In this document: positions 1 through 10,092 of the stretch, in pieces
How positions within the stretch are numbered: position 1 is the stretch's first letter
Layout: every line of letters begins with the position of its first letter
Assembly (NCBI GenBank): GCA_021397845.1
Contig: CM038039.1
Coordinates: 175,806,526 to 175,870,525 of the forward strand
Direction: 5' to 3'
Source: Areca catechu
Lineage: Eukaryota > Streptophyta > Magnoliopsida > Arecales > Arecaceae
Length of the DNA stretch: 64,000 bases
Position numbers and translations under genes: made by a program
The notes under the pieces: model-generated
What the model was told of the DNA's origin: nothing
Seen by the model: only the letters and a program-made list of their open reading frames with translations
Database searches by the model: none

Positions 1-1001
1 TTCTGCTTGGATGATATCACCACTAGAACCGTAGAGATTGAAGTCACCTTCCTTCAATACTTTAAGCTTGTGGAGGTCCTGCAAAGATTTGCACATATGG
101 TAACCATAAGCGGTATCCAATACCCAAGTATTTGAAACAGATGAATTTAATATCAATATAACATGTATCTCATACATACCTTTTAGCGCATCGATGCACC
201 AGGCTTCACAGTTGCAAGGTAAGCCTTGCACTTCCTTTTCCAATGTCCCGCTTTGCCGCAAAAGAAACAGGTTGACTGTTTGGAGGCCTTCTTTCCTTTC
301 TTATTCTTATTGATGCCACTCTTAGGGTTTAGCTTCCTATTAAAACCCTTTTTGCCTAATTTCTTCTTATTGGTCTTATCAATAAGAAGAAGTGGAGCCT
401 TTTCTTTCTTTATGTGGCTCTCCGCTATTTTTAACATATTTAACAACTTAGGCAAGGAAGTGTTCAGTTTATTCATGTGATAATTCAAGACAAACTTAGA
501 AAATGACTCTGGGAGTGATTACAGGATTAAATCCTGATTCAACTCCCCATCCATAATAAAACCTAATTGACCCAATCTGGTGATCAAGTCAATTACTTTC
601 AGAACATGATCCTGAACGGATGTTCCCTCAGTCATCCTAGCACGGAATAACTGCTTAGATATTTCATATCTAGCAGTTCTGCTATGTTCTCCATAAAGCT
701 CTTTTAAATTGAGCATTATGGATTGAGTATCCATGCTGTCATGCTGTCTCTGTAACTCATTGGTCATAGAGGCTAGTATGATACACTTGATAGTGAGGGA
801 GTCATTCTGCCACATTTTGTATGTGGCCATATCTTCCTGTGTGGCATCGTCTCTTAGTGGATTAAGACTAGGGGTATAAAAAATATAAGAAAGTTTTTCT
901 AAACTCAGCACAATCTTTAAATTTCTCAACCAGTCCACATAGTTTAGACCAGTCAGTTTGTTGGTATCTAAGATACTTCGTAGTGATAATGAAGATGCCA
1001 T
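1..1001 (-). pseudogene. Ty1/copia gag and start of protease (element C1), broken
   Basis: Read on the minus strand from the ATG at 1001, the product starts MASSLSLRSILDTNKLTG and has the copia Gag layout: GLNYVDW near residue 20, a helical core, then a CCHC knuckle (CFFCGKAGHWKRKC, about 256-215) and, at the window edge, the protease start (TWVLDTAYGYHMC, about 129-91). Three lesions are visible: an in-frame TAA at 519-521, a one-base deletion near 190-197 that throws off the frame before the protease, and D-T-A where copia proteases have D-T/S-G. The rest of pol lies beyond base 1. Copia Gag forms the cytoplasmic particle. This copy cannot make Gag-Pol. The family call is firm; the clade is not assigned. 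Confidence 0.9.
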
Positions 1002-1054
1002 TTATCTACATTTAACAAAGAACAATACATAAGCAAACAATCATGAAATGACAT

Positions 1055-1567
1055 ACATAATTAAATTAGGTCTTTAATTTAATTATGTCTCCCACTATTT
1101 TATCAAAAAATCATAGCCCTCACTATGATAATCGAGAAAAATCCTGATAGGTTTTTCTTGGTGAGATTGAGATCCTAATAACTTATAAAAGATCTAGCAA
1201 AAAACACAACAAATCTTTTATAAGCTTAAAGGTAGGAAACTCTTCCAATTATATCTCATATAATTTTCAAGAAGTAACTTGGCCTCTAGAACATTATTAG
1301 TCTTGCAGAAAACACAACAAACCATAATGTTCTAGTTAAGTCAAGACCCTTTCATTTCTTTACAGTCAATACTTAAATATAATGCCCTTGCAGATAACAC
1401 AACAAAGCATTATACTGAATATGCTGTAAGCATCTCTATGCACTAGACTAGTATTATGTCAATCACCATATTAGGTCGTGCAGATAACACAACAAACCTA
1501 ATGTGGTTCATAACACAATAATGATCCAGCATGAAGGAAGGCCAATATATATAGTATTTTTAATACT
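1055..1567 (-). promoter_or_regulatory. Hairpin-rich untranslated leader of copia element C1
   Basis: Between primer site and gag this leader packs about nine perfect or near-perfect stem-loops into 510 bases. They lie at 1055-1088 (14-bp stem), 1110-1129, 1135-1158, 1182-1224 (12 bp), 1247-1265 (8 bp), 1286-1335 (12 bp), 1378-1414 (8 bp, with an outer stem 1360-1429), 1465-1507 (12 bp, one mismatch) and 1553-1567. Four of them share a loop word (next entry). No ORF of note crosses it. By analogy with retroviral leaders this would be packaging, dimerisation or translation-control RNA; that role is inference. Confidence 0.65.
1182..1507 (-). repeat. Four hairpins with different stems but one conserved loop
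   Basis: The plus strand carries GCARAWAACACAACAAA-like loops at about 1197-1213, 1305-1321, 1390-1406 and 1480-1496. The first is the most diverged. Each is bracketed by its own inverted repeat: CTTATAAAAGAT/ATCTTTTATAAG, CTAGAACATTAT/ATAATGTTCTAG, TATAATGC/GCATTATA and ACCATATTAGGT/ACCTAATGTGGT. The stems are unrelated to each other, so this is not one hairpin simply duplicated. In the sense (minus) RNA the loop reads TTTGTTGTGTTATCTGC. Confidence 0.8.
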
Positions 1568-1614
1568 AAGCATTTTAGTCAAGATTTAAATTTAATCAAA
1601 TCGGCCAGGCAAGT

Positions 1615-1745
1615 GGAAGAGATGTGGGAGTCCCCCCGTTGCTTTCCTAGACACCAATAAAAATTTGCTAGGTCAGTCAACGGAACCAATTAAAAACCAT
1701 AATTCTCTTTACCTTCCCAGAACCACCTTTCTAGACATCGAAATG
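1615..1745 (-). promoter_or_regulatory. Leader module shared with gypsy leaders
   Basis: The plus strand at 1646-1671 reads CCTAGACACCAAT, then AAAAATTTGCTAGGT. The same words occur, in the same orientation relative to gag, in the leaders of gypsy elements X (42252-42280) and U (51151-51177), and on the opposite strand in R (57948-57975). A second shared block, ACC[AT]NNTTCTAGACA, sits at 1722-1737 here and near 51223-51237 in U. The little hairpin CCAAT...ATTGG is decayed here (ATTTG). Confidence 0.6.
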
Positions 1746-2185
1746 ATCAATTGTTCATCATGACTGGTGATTCTTATCAGTTAAATATACTAAGACTTAA
1801 AATATTTTTTAAGAGGAGGGATTTATGAATTGCCAGCACATCCTTATAAAATTTATCACAACATATCATTCTTATAAATAAGAAAATATGTGCTAAGTGT
1901 GTCATCATACTAGGACAACCATTTACCACATAATGGATCCACCATTATGCCAGGGCAACCTTATTTCAGTATGATGACTTCAAAACTAAACATATCTCTA
2001 TAATAATTAGGGTTTGAGTAAAAAATCCTAATTATTGACAAACATCATACATAAATTATCAAACATACGGGCATCATATAAATGTGCTAAGTGTATCAGC
2101 ATTCAAGGGTTTAAAACCCAAACATGCGACACTACAACAAAAACACATATAAATAATTTCCATATGTTTTAACTGTAATAAGGGT

Positions 2186-2198
2186 GGCTCTGATACCA
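2186..2198 (-). other. Primer binding site, tRNA-iMet type (C1)
   Basis: The minus strand reads TGGTATCAGAGCC one base after the LTR end (TACA). It matches the 3' end of plant initiator tRNA-Met, the usual primer for copia and many gypsy elements. Confidence 0.92.
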
Positions 2199-2199
2199 T

Positions 2200-4572
2200 T
2201 GTAGGGTTCCAGTGTACCACAGTGAAAAAGATAACTTCAAAATGATGAAATTTACACCAAAACCCTTAGCTAGGATCTCCTTATTCAGGATTAAAACATA
2301 TGAAAAATATGCAAACCTACACTATTAGAATTACAACACCAACCTGTTATCGCTAAATCCAATTTTGATGTAGAATCAAAACTTAATGTTGAATGACCCT
2401 TTTGAATTCACCAGGCGTCCAAATGTCCACCCTCCAATGGTGATCCACAAGAAAATTGATCAAGATGCTTGCTTCTTCAAAAGTTCCTTCACTTGAATTC
2501 TTCTCCTAGAACTCAAGAGGACTATGGCTGAAAAACTCCACGGCAAGAACTTCTTACTTCCTTTCTTCTTCTTCCTCTCCCTTTCTTAAGACCTTGTCTT
2601 AAGAATACACTCTTGTCTTGAAGGAGGAGGAGGATTTAAGACACTAATGTCTTGATGTAAAAAAAAAAGGAATAAAAGGAGTATATCTTCTTTTCTTTTA
2701 CCGTTTGAGAGATTCTTCCTATCTCTTGTTTTAGACTTGAGTTTCAACAGAGAAGAGAACTCTGTAAAAGGGAAACTCTTGTGTCCTAAACAAGCTAAGG
2801 AGGAATCAGTCTCCTGGAAAGGAAAGAAAAATAAAAAGACTTCTGTCGTACATCAGAAAAACTCCCGAAGCCTCTGTTCCTTAAATAGACTACAAAAAGA
2901 TGTCTTCACAACTCTCCGTAAACTATTTCTCCCGGCTTTCCACATTTCTCATGCCGTCTCCTTCCTTCTCATGGCCCTTCAGATTCAAACTCATGGCTCT
3001 TCCTAAAAGAAAAGTCGTGAAGTTTTAAGAAGAAGGAAGTCGCGATGTTTCGGTCTCCGAAGAGATGTTATTTCGTGCAACCGGGAAGAGTTAGCGCCTT
3101 CTTTCTTTCTCAAAATCCCTGAAACCGTTAGATGAATATCTAATGGTCATTAGGAGATGAGCTAAAAGGAAATAAATGGCCAAGAAGAAAAAAAATGCGG
3201 TGAAATAAGAAGACTTCATGCGCGCAAGAAGAGTCTATGCGCGCGTGGAGTCTTTCCTCTTATCCACGCGCACAAAATCTTGGGCGGCCTATATGGATGG
3301 GCTTGGGTGTTAATTAAGACGTAGTCTTAGCCATGGGTTAGCCCAAAGTCCTATATATTCAATTAGGGTCTAATTAGGTCCAATTAGAACCCAAATTGAT
3401 CCAATTCGGAACCCTAATTCGAATCCAATTCGAATAGAAGCAAGGGTTTGTAACACCTGCTAGAGTGTTATCCTGCAAAGATGATTTAATTACAAATTAA
3501 ACTCTTGATCAATCCTCTTAACTGTGTGACCCATTGGGTTCCATATCCAGCCGGCAGTAGGTCTGAGTACAAGTTGACCTAACTTGATTAGAACTCTTTC
3601 TAATCAATTTAGGTCAAAACGAGCTTACCCGACTTGATCAATTAAGACACTTCCTAATAAGTGATCTTTAAATTTTATCAACCCACAAGACAAGATTGAC
3701 TTCTAGCAACGTGTCATGTCTACTCGGAAGATATGAAAATTCTTGTGAAATACCAAAACTACCCTTTAGTAGAAAGTTACCGTACAATTAAATCTTTCGA
3801 TCAGCCTGCACTCAAAATAAAATTATGGATATGGATATATGTCAAATCCAATATTATATTTATTTCTAGCTCAATCTTATATTGATGATTCAATTATCTT
3901 GATATAAGAAACCATCTCCAATATCTTTACTTTGATCAAAGATTCCCTCAATCATCATCTGATTGATAACTAGCTGGATGCAATCTCCTCTTACTAAGAG
4001 TGATCGATTCCTTGTTGACCTACTCATTACCTTCATATACAATTCACCATTTCCAGTATCAATCCCGTGCATGACTCAATGTCATGATTAGGATTGAACC
4101 AAAGGATGGGTTCATGTACATATGGTACTTATGGCAGTCTTAGGTCAAAGGATTACTTGTGCCACTCCCACTATGAGAACCTTCCATTGACATGTAGCTA
4201 AGACTCCATAAGATGTTCTCAAGTTGGATCATATCAGTGAACTCATTCTCTAATGAGCACCCACATCCTAGTATTAGTGTCATACACAAGTGACTGTGAG
4301 AGCAGTCACCCTTTCCAGTATACATGGGATGTCTAGTCTTACTGGAAAAACCCTGATCCCCTACTCAGGGTTCCTTTGACTAGGAATATTTTAGAATTAA
4401 TGTTTTAAGACTTTAGGTCTCACTGGTATGATCTCATCATAACCCTAATCTATGGGGTTCATCATAATAAAACACAGCGTATGACGAAAATTAATGCCTT
4501 TATTTGAATATAATCAATTACATTGATTTGGGAGATACAATATTGATTGGCTTGTAGGGCATATCCCTTTCA
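2200..4572 (-). mobile_element. 5' LTR of copia element C1 (about 2.4 kb)
   Basis: On the minus strand it starts TGAAAGGGATATGCCCTAC at 4572 and ends GGAACCCTACA at 2200, one base from the primer site, giving TG...CA ends. At 2373 bp it is long for copia. It holds no credible ORF. The partner LTR lies outside the window, so divergence and the target duplication cannot be checked here; GCCGC follows the outer end. Boundaries rest on the primer site and the TG/CA ends. Confidence 0.8.
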
Positions 4573-4698
4573 GCCGCCACCTTCCGGCTATGAGCGAGGC
4601 TGGGGGCACCGAGTTTCACAATTTGCCACGTTGTGAGTCACGCAGTAAGCGACACCTTGGTGCCATCTTCGGGCAGTGAGCACAGCCATGAGGCTATT
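4573..4698. other. Unassigned spacer
   Basis: This is 126 bases of moderately GC-rich sequence between the copia LTR and the next LTR-like block. No ORF, repeat or site is recognised. It is probably older LTR debris. Confidence 0.4.
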
Positions 4699-5605
4699 GA
4701 TGTAGGAACATCAAGTGCAGACCAGGATTTCGAGGTTCTAATTTCTAATTCATGCATTGGTCAATTTTGTTAAGTTTAGGCCCTTTGAATCCTATATTTG
4801 TTTTCAAGTCATGTTCAAGAGGAGAGCTAGTGGACCACCATTCAAGCCACCCAGCAAAGCATCTGGACTCCATTCATGCTGCCCAGACCCAGAAACCCTT
4901 GGTGCCCTAGCTCATGAGGAAGTGGTGCCTCAGGTGCAAGCCCATTCATATTGGTTCCCATGCCTTGACCCAGTCCAAGGCACCCCATGTTTTGACCCAG
5001 TCCAAGATGCCCATGGCTTGACCCAGTCCAAGTGGTTGTCATCCTAGCTCAGCAAGGAGTCAACCAGTACAAGCCCAGTCCAAGCCCAGCAAGAATTTCT
5101 TACTAGCCCAAGCCCATGGAGAAAAGTCGAAGCTTCCATGTCGAACAAGGAGTCAGCTAGAACAATTCTACAAGGAGATTAGTTTTTTAATTTTATTCAC
5201 TTTTATACTCATACTTTGATACTAACCTATACTACAACTTTGACAAGGAAAGGGCCCTAGGTAACTTTACAAATACCCACCCCACCCCTCTTGTATGAAT
5301 AATTTTTCATGAATGAAATTAAGAGTTTTTCTCCATTGCTTTATTTCTTCCAAGTGGAGTGGATGTGTGACCCATTTGCCATTGTTCTTCAGAACATCGA
5401 GGGGTGCGAGGCCCTAGTTATCAAGCCCTAGCCCCTTTCTTCTACTTCTTCTAAACCCTAGCAGCCCCTCTCCAGATCTAGATGCCCAGGCTTCTTCCAA
5501 GGCTGCCAGCCCCTAGAGCCTCTCTTCCACCCAATCTTCTTCTTTCCATCCAGTTTATTATTTTTTCCATATTCTACATCACTAACCCTTGATGTGTGCA
5601 AGATC
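4699..5605 (+). mobile_element. Degraded gypsy LTR
   Basis: It starts at TGATGTAGGAACATCA, a short palindrome like those opening other LTRs here. It carries the same landmarks in order: promoter-like ACAAATACCCACCCC at about 5270, a CTTGTATGAATAA stretch, a 'fcttcagaacatcgaggggtgcgaggccc'-type early transcribed block near 5390-5425, and C-rich 'aaaccctag' text. The end is not a clean CA and no primer site follows. Assignment is by layout, not by alignment. Confidence 0.5.
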
Positions 5606-5673
5606 TGGTGCAGACACCAGAAGCATTAGAATAAGATAAAGGCTTCTCAACCATTTGTGGATTACGTAGTAGC
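5606..5673 (+). mobile_element. LTR head fragment (type-2-like)
   Basis: TGGTGCAGACACCAG followed by AAGCATTAGAATAAGATAAAGG resembles the first 70 bases of the type-2 LTRs (reverse complement at 8372, 29343, 53352). It is cut off by the next LTR. Confidence 0.6.
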
Positions 5674-7100
5674 TGGCGTGCACACCAGACCTCTGATTAG
5701 GATTTCAGTTTTTGGGTCCTGTAATAAGGCTTCAAGCCTAAGCATTGTAAATTTTTTTTAGTCATGAATTTAGTCTCAATTATTTTTGTTTAGTCCTGTA
5801 CCTTGACCAATTTGGTCAAGTTGTGTCTATGGGTCCTATAATGATTATAGTCCGAGTCTATTTGAAGATTGGGCCCAAGTCGGAGTGGTCTTCGAGTCTA
5901 GTCCAATTTGTAATAGCTCAAGCCATCTTCCAAGCCATCAAAGATGCCACTTGGCACCACCTCATCTATCACATATGGTGCCACATCACCTTGACATGTG
6001 GGTGGCCAAGGCAAGAAGGAAATGCTAGAATTTTTGGGCGCCATTCCTTGATTCTTTCATTCATTCCCTCCCCCTATCAAGCCTCTTTCCAAAGGAGCTA
6101 TGGACATCCAAGGAAGGTCAATGGGAAATGAAGGCATGATCTTTGTTTCAAGCCCCATATCAATCTTACTTCTCAAAGAGCCTGGTCGAATATGGAAGAA
6201 ATGCATTGACCCAAAAATCAAGGAGACAATTCCCATCTTTCAAGCCCAAATCAAGCCACAAAATCTTGGTCGGCCAAGAGAAGAAAAAAAATTTTGAATT
6301 TGGGCGCCATCTTCATGAAGGTTTGTAATTTTTTCTTTTGAATTTTAATGGGTTTTAAGGTGCCTATATAAAGGGCCTTACCCCTCCCCTGTATGGACTA
6401 ATGTTGATGAATGAAGAGAAAACCACTGAGTGCTACTCTTCTTTAGTTGCCTTCGTTCCTTGAGAATGTCGATCTCCGTGAGGGAGCGCCTTCGCCTTTG
6501 GGCATCGTGAGGTGTGAGTCCTCAAGTTACCTTCTCTTTCACCAATCCATCTTTCATCTTCGAGTTCAGAGGTCAACTGGATGATCCATCTAGGAACCCA
6601 ACAAGAAGAACCCCAATCAACATCATCTTCAACCATTCTTCCTTTTTTTCTTTCTGCTACTTGTTGATTTCTAATCCTTCCCCTTGATTGCTCGCAGGTC
6701 CTCCAGGTACCACGAACACGGAGTCGATCTCTCTTGCCTTCGTGACATTCAGATGGAAAACCATTGCATCCGTGAGGGTTGAAGGCTCGATCATCCAGGC
6801 TGCATCTTTGTGAGCAAGTGAACTCGGCAACGAGTGCTTTAGAGCTTTTAAGGTTTGTAACCCTAAAACTCCTAAGTTGATATTGATTCGAGAGCTAAGT
6901 CCTACGGGATTTCTCAATCCTAGGGTCCTCTTCCTATCCTATTTACGGACTTGTTTGCTTGAATTTCTAATTATTGTAGGACCCTAGATCTATTTTTTGT
7001 CTGTCTTCGAGAATCCTAAATCCTAAAAAAGCTAAAAATCATAAAGAACAAATTCACTTGCATCATTCCTCTCATCTTGCATCTAGTTAGTTCCGCATCG
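5674..7100 (+). mobile_element. Gypsy type-1 LTR, complete
   Basis: It opens TGGCGTGCACACCAGACC and closes CTAGTTAGTTCCGCATCG; the last base is mutated from the usual CA. Length is 1427 bp. A TATA box TATATAAA lies at 6365-6372, followed by GGGCCTTACCCCTCCC. The split copy at 9523-10092/19369-20238 and the copy ending at 22961 are relatives. No primer site follows: the next base belongs to an inverted RT fragment, so this is a solo or recombined LTR. Confidence 0.8.
6365..6372 (+). promoter_or_regulatory. TATA box of type-1 LTR
   Basis: TATATAAA lies about 690 bases into the LTR, followed by a C-rich start region and a GATGAATGAA stretch. The same arrangement recurs at 19499-19506 in the sister LTR. 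Confidence 0.6.
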
Positions 7101-7463
7101 GAGTTACAAAATAAGAATCGGAGACTTAGGGTGGCTTATGGGAAACATGAAATAGACCATGGTTATTTAGGATGACCTTAAAGTTTGGACATTGTTCTAT
7201 AGGTGTCATATTGTCCACTTGATTCGGTAGATCTTGGGGCTCGCTAGGGTCAATCCCACAGTGAGGAAAGTCTGTTAAAGAGGATCCCAGGACCAAGTCT
7301 ATAGTATGCTAGACGTCTCTCAGGGGTGGAAGTTGATCAGGTAACTTATCGGGAAGTACATCCTCAAATCCTTTCAAAGCATCAACTATATCTTGAGGAT
7401 ATTCTCTTTGGGTCGGTTCATTAAGGGTTTGTTCCTGAACTCCTTCTATGGACAAGACTGGCG
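7101..7463 (-). pseudogene. Gypsy pol fragment: protease-RT linker and RT start
   Basis: The minus strand reads through VLSIEGVQEQTLNEP, FEDVLPDKLPDQLPPLRD, then an in-frame TAG, then HTIDLVPGSSLTDFPHCG. This is the conserved start of the gypsy reverse transcriptase, just before its catalytic domain. It ends in ...SDSYF at the type-1 LTR border. The RT palm with its YVDD box is absent. Element Q (25100-25493) carries the same stretch. Confidence 0.8.
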
Positions 7464-8372
7464 AACCCCTTTATGCACACAGCAGTGTAATAACACAAAG
7501 CAATTGAAGAACTCAAGGTTTATTTCATATATCAAAATCTCCCTTCATACAAGAGGCTAGGGTCCTTTAAATAGACCCTTAACCTTGGGCTCCAAATAAA
7601 GGCACATTAGTCTTTACATAAGAATCCTTTTCCCTCTCAAATCCTAGCTAGAAAATAAGGAAACATTAGGTAGAAAAATCCCTAAAAACTCTCTTGACTT
7701 GGCCAACACTCCAAGGATGCCTAGGTGGGCGTGTTGGGCTTCTAGGAGCAGCAAGAGGCTGGCCCAAAAGGGCTCGGGTGCATGGGTTTGGGCCTCTGGA
7801 AGCTGGGGTGGCCTGCTAGCCAGGTAGCAGGAATATTCCCTGGTATCTTGCTTCTTAGTGGCTTAGGCTTGGCACCTATGCTTGATTTCTTTGGGCTATG
7901 ATGCAGATGGACCTCTGGAATCATGGATGCCCTTATCTATGAATATACTTTGGCATCTGGAAGTGAATCTGGGCATCTGGAGGGCATTTGCAAGAAATCA
8001 GGATTTTCTGAATTTTCTTCTTGGGGTCTTCAAATCTTCAAGCTGTGTTGGACTTGGGCTATACTTCCATGTCTTCAATCTAGTTGGACTTGGTCTTCAC
8101 TTGTATGATATAGTCTTGAGTCTTCAGTATGCTTGGACAGGACTCAAAAAAATAAAATTAGCTCAACAAGAGCTGACTAGCATTGGACTAAACTAGCTCA
8201 ACATAAGCTGACTAGTACAGAACTGAAATAACAACTCAAAAGACTCAAATAACAACTAAAAGGGACTCAGATGGGCTAATCCCTTATTACAGATGGACTC
8301 ATAAATTATTGATCAATTCACAAAGGGTTGAAAAGCCTCTGTCTTATTCTGGTGCCTCCGGTGTCCCCACCA
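7464..8372 (-). mobile_element. Type-2 gypsy LTR, 3'-truncated
   Basis: Its start TGGTGGGGACACCGGAGG is at 8372 on the minus strand. The body matches complete type-2 LTRs at 27918-29343, 46799-48255 and 51893-53352. The promoter-like TATTTAAAGG is near 7566-7575. It stops near 7464, inside the transcribed region (at the AACCCCTTTATGC stretch), so about 500 bases of R/U5 are missing. Confidence 0.8.
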
Positions 8373-8599
8373 GAACTAGCTTAATTGGAACCCAATTCAA
8401 GTAGCTCTTGAACCCGACTCAATACAAAGCCTAATTAAACTCTAATTGAACCCAAATTGAAATAAAACAGGACTCAATTATTCAAATAAACATAAATACA
8501 GCACTCATAGACTTATTACAATACTTAAATTCTTAGTCTTCTATCCATAAAGAACTTGGCATTAGTTGAAGCCTCTTCTTGAGCCTGGTGCCCGCACCA
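8373..8599 (-). mobile_element. Head of the 3' LTR of element S
   Basis: The LTR starts TGGTGCGGGCACCAGG at 8599 (minus), directly after a purine-rich ACTAGAGGAGAA and the end of the chromodomain ORF, as expected for a 3' LTR. Only the first 227 bases remain before the type-2 LTR. Confidence 0.7.
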
Positions 8600-9522
8600 A
8601 TTCTCCTCTAGTGGGAGGAACTCGACCCTGTCGAGTAAGGATTGGTTTGACTATAGTATTTTTCTAATATGTCTGGGTCAATTTGTTATAGATCCTCTCG
8701 GGTAATCCAGGAGTCTTCAGATTCTGGTCGACCGTGCCAATGAACCAGATAATGCTGATAACCCTTATTTCTAGTAGTAATCACTTGGTCATCTAAGATA
8801 CGTTCAATCTTGTCTCTCCGATCTAGTGGAATTGCTAGTGGACACTCAGGTAGGGTTTCGCTCTCAAAGGCATGGTGATGTCCAAAAGGCTCACTAGGAA
8901 TTAATGCCGGTTCTTTAAATTCTTTCAAATTAGAAATATTAAAAGTGGAGCTAATTCCATAATCATGTGGTAACTCTAACACATATGCATTAGATCTTAT
9001 TTTCTTAATTATTTTGAAAGGTCCAGCTCCCCAGGAATTCAATTTCTTCATAGTTCACAGTGGAAACCTTTCAGGTCTACATTTTATCATGACTGAGTCC
9101 CTTTCATTAAATTCTTTTATCTGTTTACGTGAATCAGCCACATGCTAATAAACTTCATTACTCATTTGAATTTTCTTACTAATTTATTTATATAATTCTT
9201 TAAGATGCCGTGTATATGACTCGGCAGACTCAGATACATGTGAGTGTGTGGATAATGGGATGAGGTCGATAGGTCTCCTAGGTCTGTAACCATGGACAAT
9301 CTCAAAGGGACTTTTACCAATGGACCTATTGATCGAGCTATTGTACGCAAATTCAGCACGAGGTAAAAGTAAATCCCAATTTCCCAGACTCTCTCTAACA
9401 AGGCACCTTAATAAGTTCCCTATACTTCTATTTATAACTTCAGTTTGTCCATCAGTCTGAGGGTGGGTAGAAATGTGAGAAGGCTCAGGGAAGGGTAGGA
9501 AATAAGAATTGGATTCATGGGG
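8600..9522 (-). pseudogene. Integrase C-terminal half and chromodomain of element S
   Basis: One frame runs from about 9520 to 8605 with three in-frame stops (9184-9186, near 9146, near 9055). It shows SYFLPFPE, an abrupt join to HPQTDGQTEVINRS (integrase core, about 9465-9425), AEFAYNSSINRSIGKSPFEI, the GPF..I tail, GISSTFNISNL, then the chromodomain (ERILDDQVITTRN to SEDSWITREDL). Between SYFLPFPE and HPQTDG most of pol is missing. Integrase inserts the cDNA; in chromoviruses the chromodomain steers it to heterochromatin. This copy is dead. Confidence 0.85.
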
Positions 9523-10092
9523 TGGAGGTGTGGGCACTAGACCTCTGATTAGGGTTTCAATTTTTGGGTCCTGTAATAAGACTTCAAGCCTAAGCATTGT
9601 AATTTTTTTTTAGTCATGAATTTAGTCTTAATTATTTTTGTTTAGTCCTGTACCATGACCAATTTGGTCAAGTTATGTCTATGGGTCCTGTAATGATTCC
9701 AGTCTGAGTCTATTTGAAGATTAGGCCCAAGCTGGAGTGGTCTTCGAGTCTAGTCCAATTTGTAATGGGTCAAACCATCTCCCAAGCCATGAAAGATGCC
9801 ACTTGGCGCCACCTCATCTATCCCATGTGGCACCATATCACCTTGACATGTGGGCGGCCAAGGCAAGAAGGGAATGCTGGAGTTTTTGCATGCCATTCCA
9901 TTGATTCTTTCCTCCCTTCTCTCCCCCTATCAAGCCTTTTTCCAAAGGAGCTATGGACATCCAAGGAAGGTCAATGGGCAATGAAGGCATGATCCTTGTT
10001 TCATGCCCCATATCAGGCTTACTTCCTAAAGAGCCTGGTCGACTATGGAAGAAATGCATTGACCCAAAAATCAAGGAGACAACTCCCATCTT
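9523..10092 (+). mobile_element. Type-1 LTR, left part (split by element P)
   Basis: It starts around TGGAGGTGTGGGCACTAG and matches 5674 onward closely. It breaks at ATCTT (10088-10092) and resumes at 19369 with the same ATCTT, so element P is inserted in it. Confidence 0.85.

Noticed and set aside
1182..1507. CRISPR-like array (repeats with unique spacers)
   Set aside because: Only four units, irregular spacing, and the conserved part is a loop between inverted repeats, in a plant retrotransposon leader.
2737..3006. 89-codon frame inside the copia LTR
   Set aside because: Opposite strand to the element and within a non-coding LTR; no motif.
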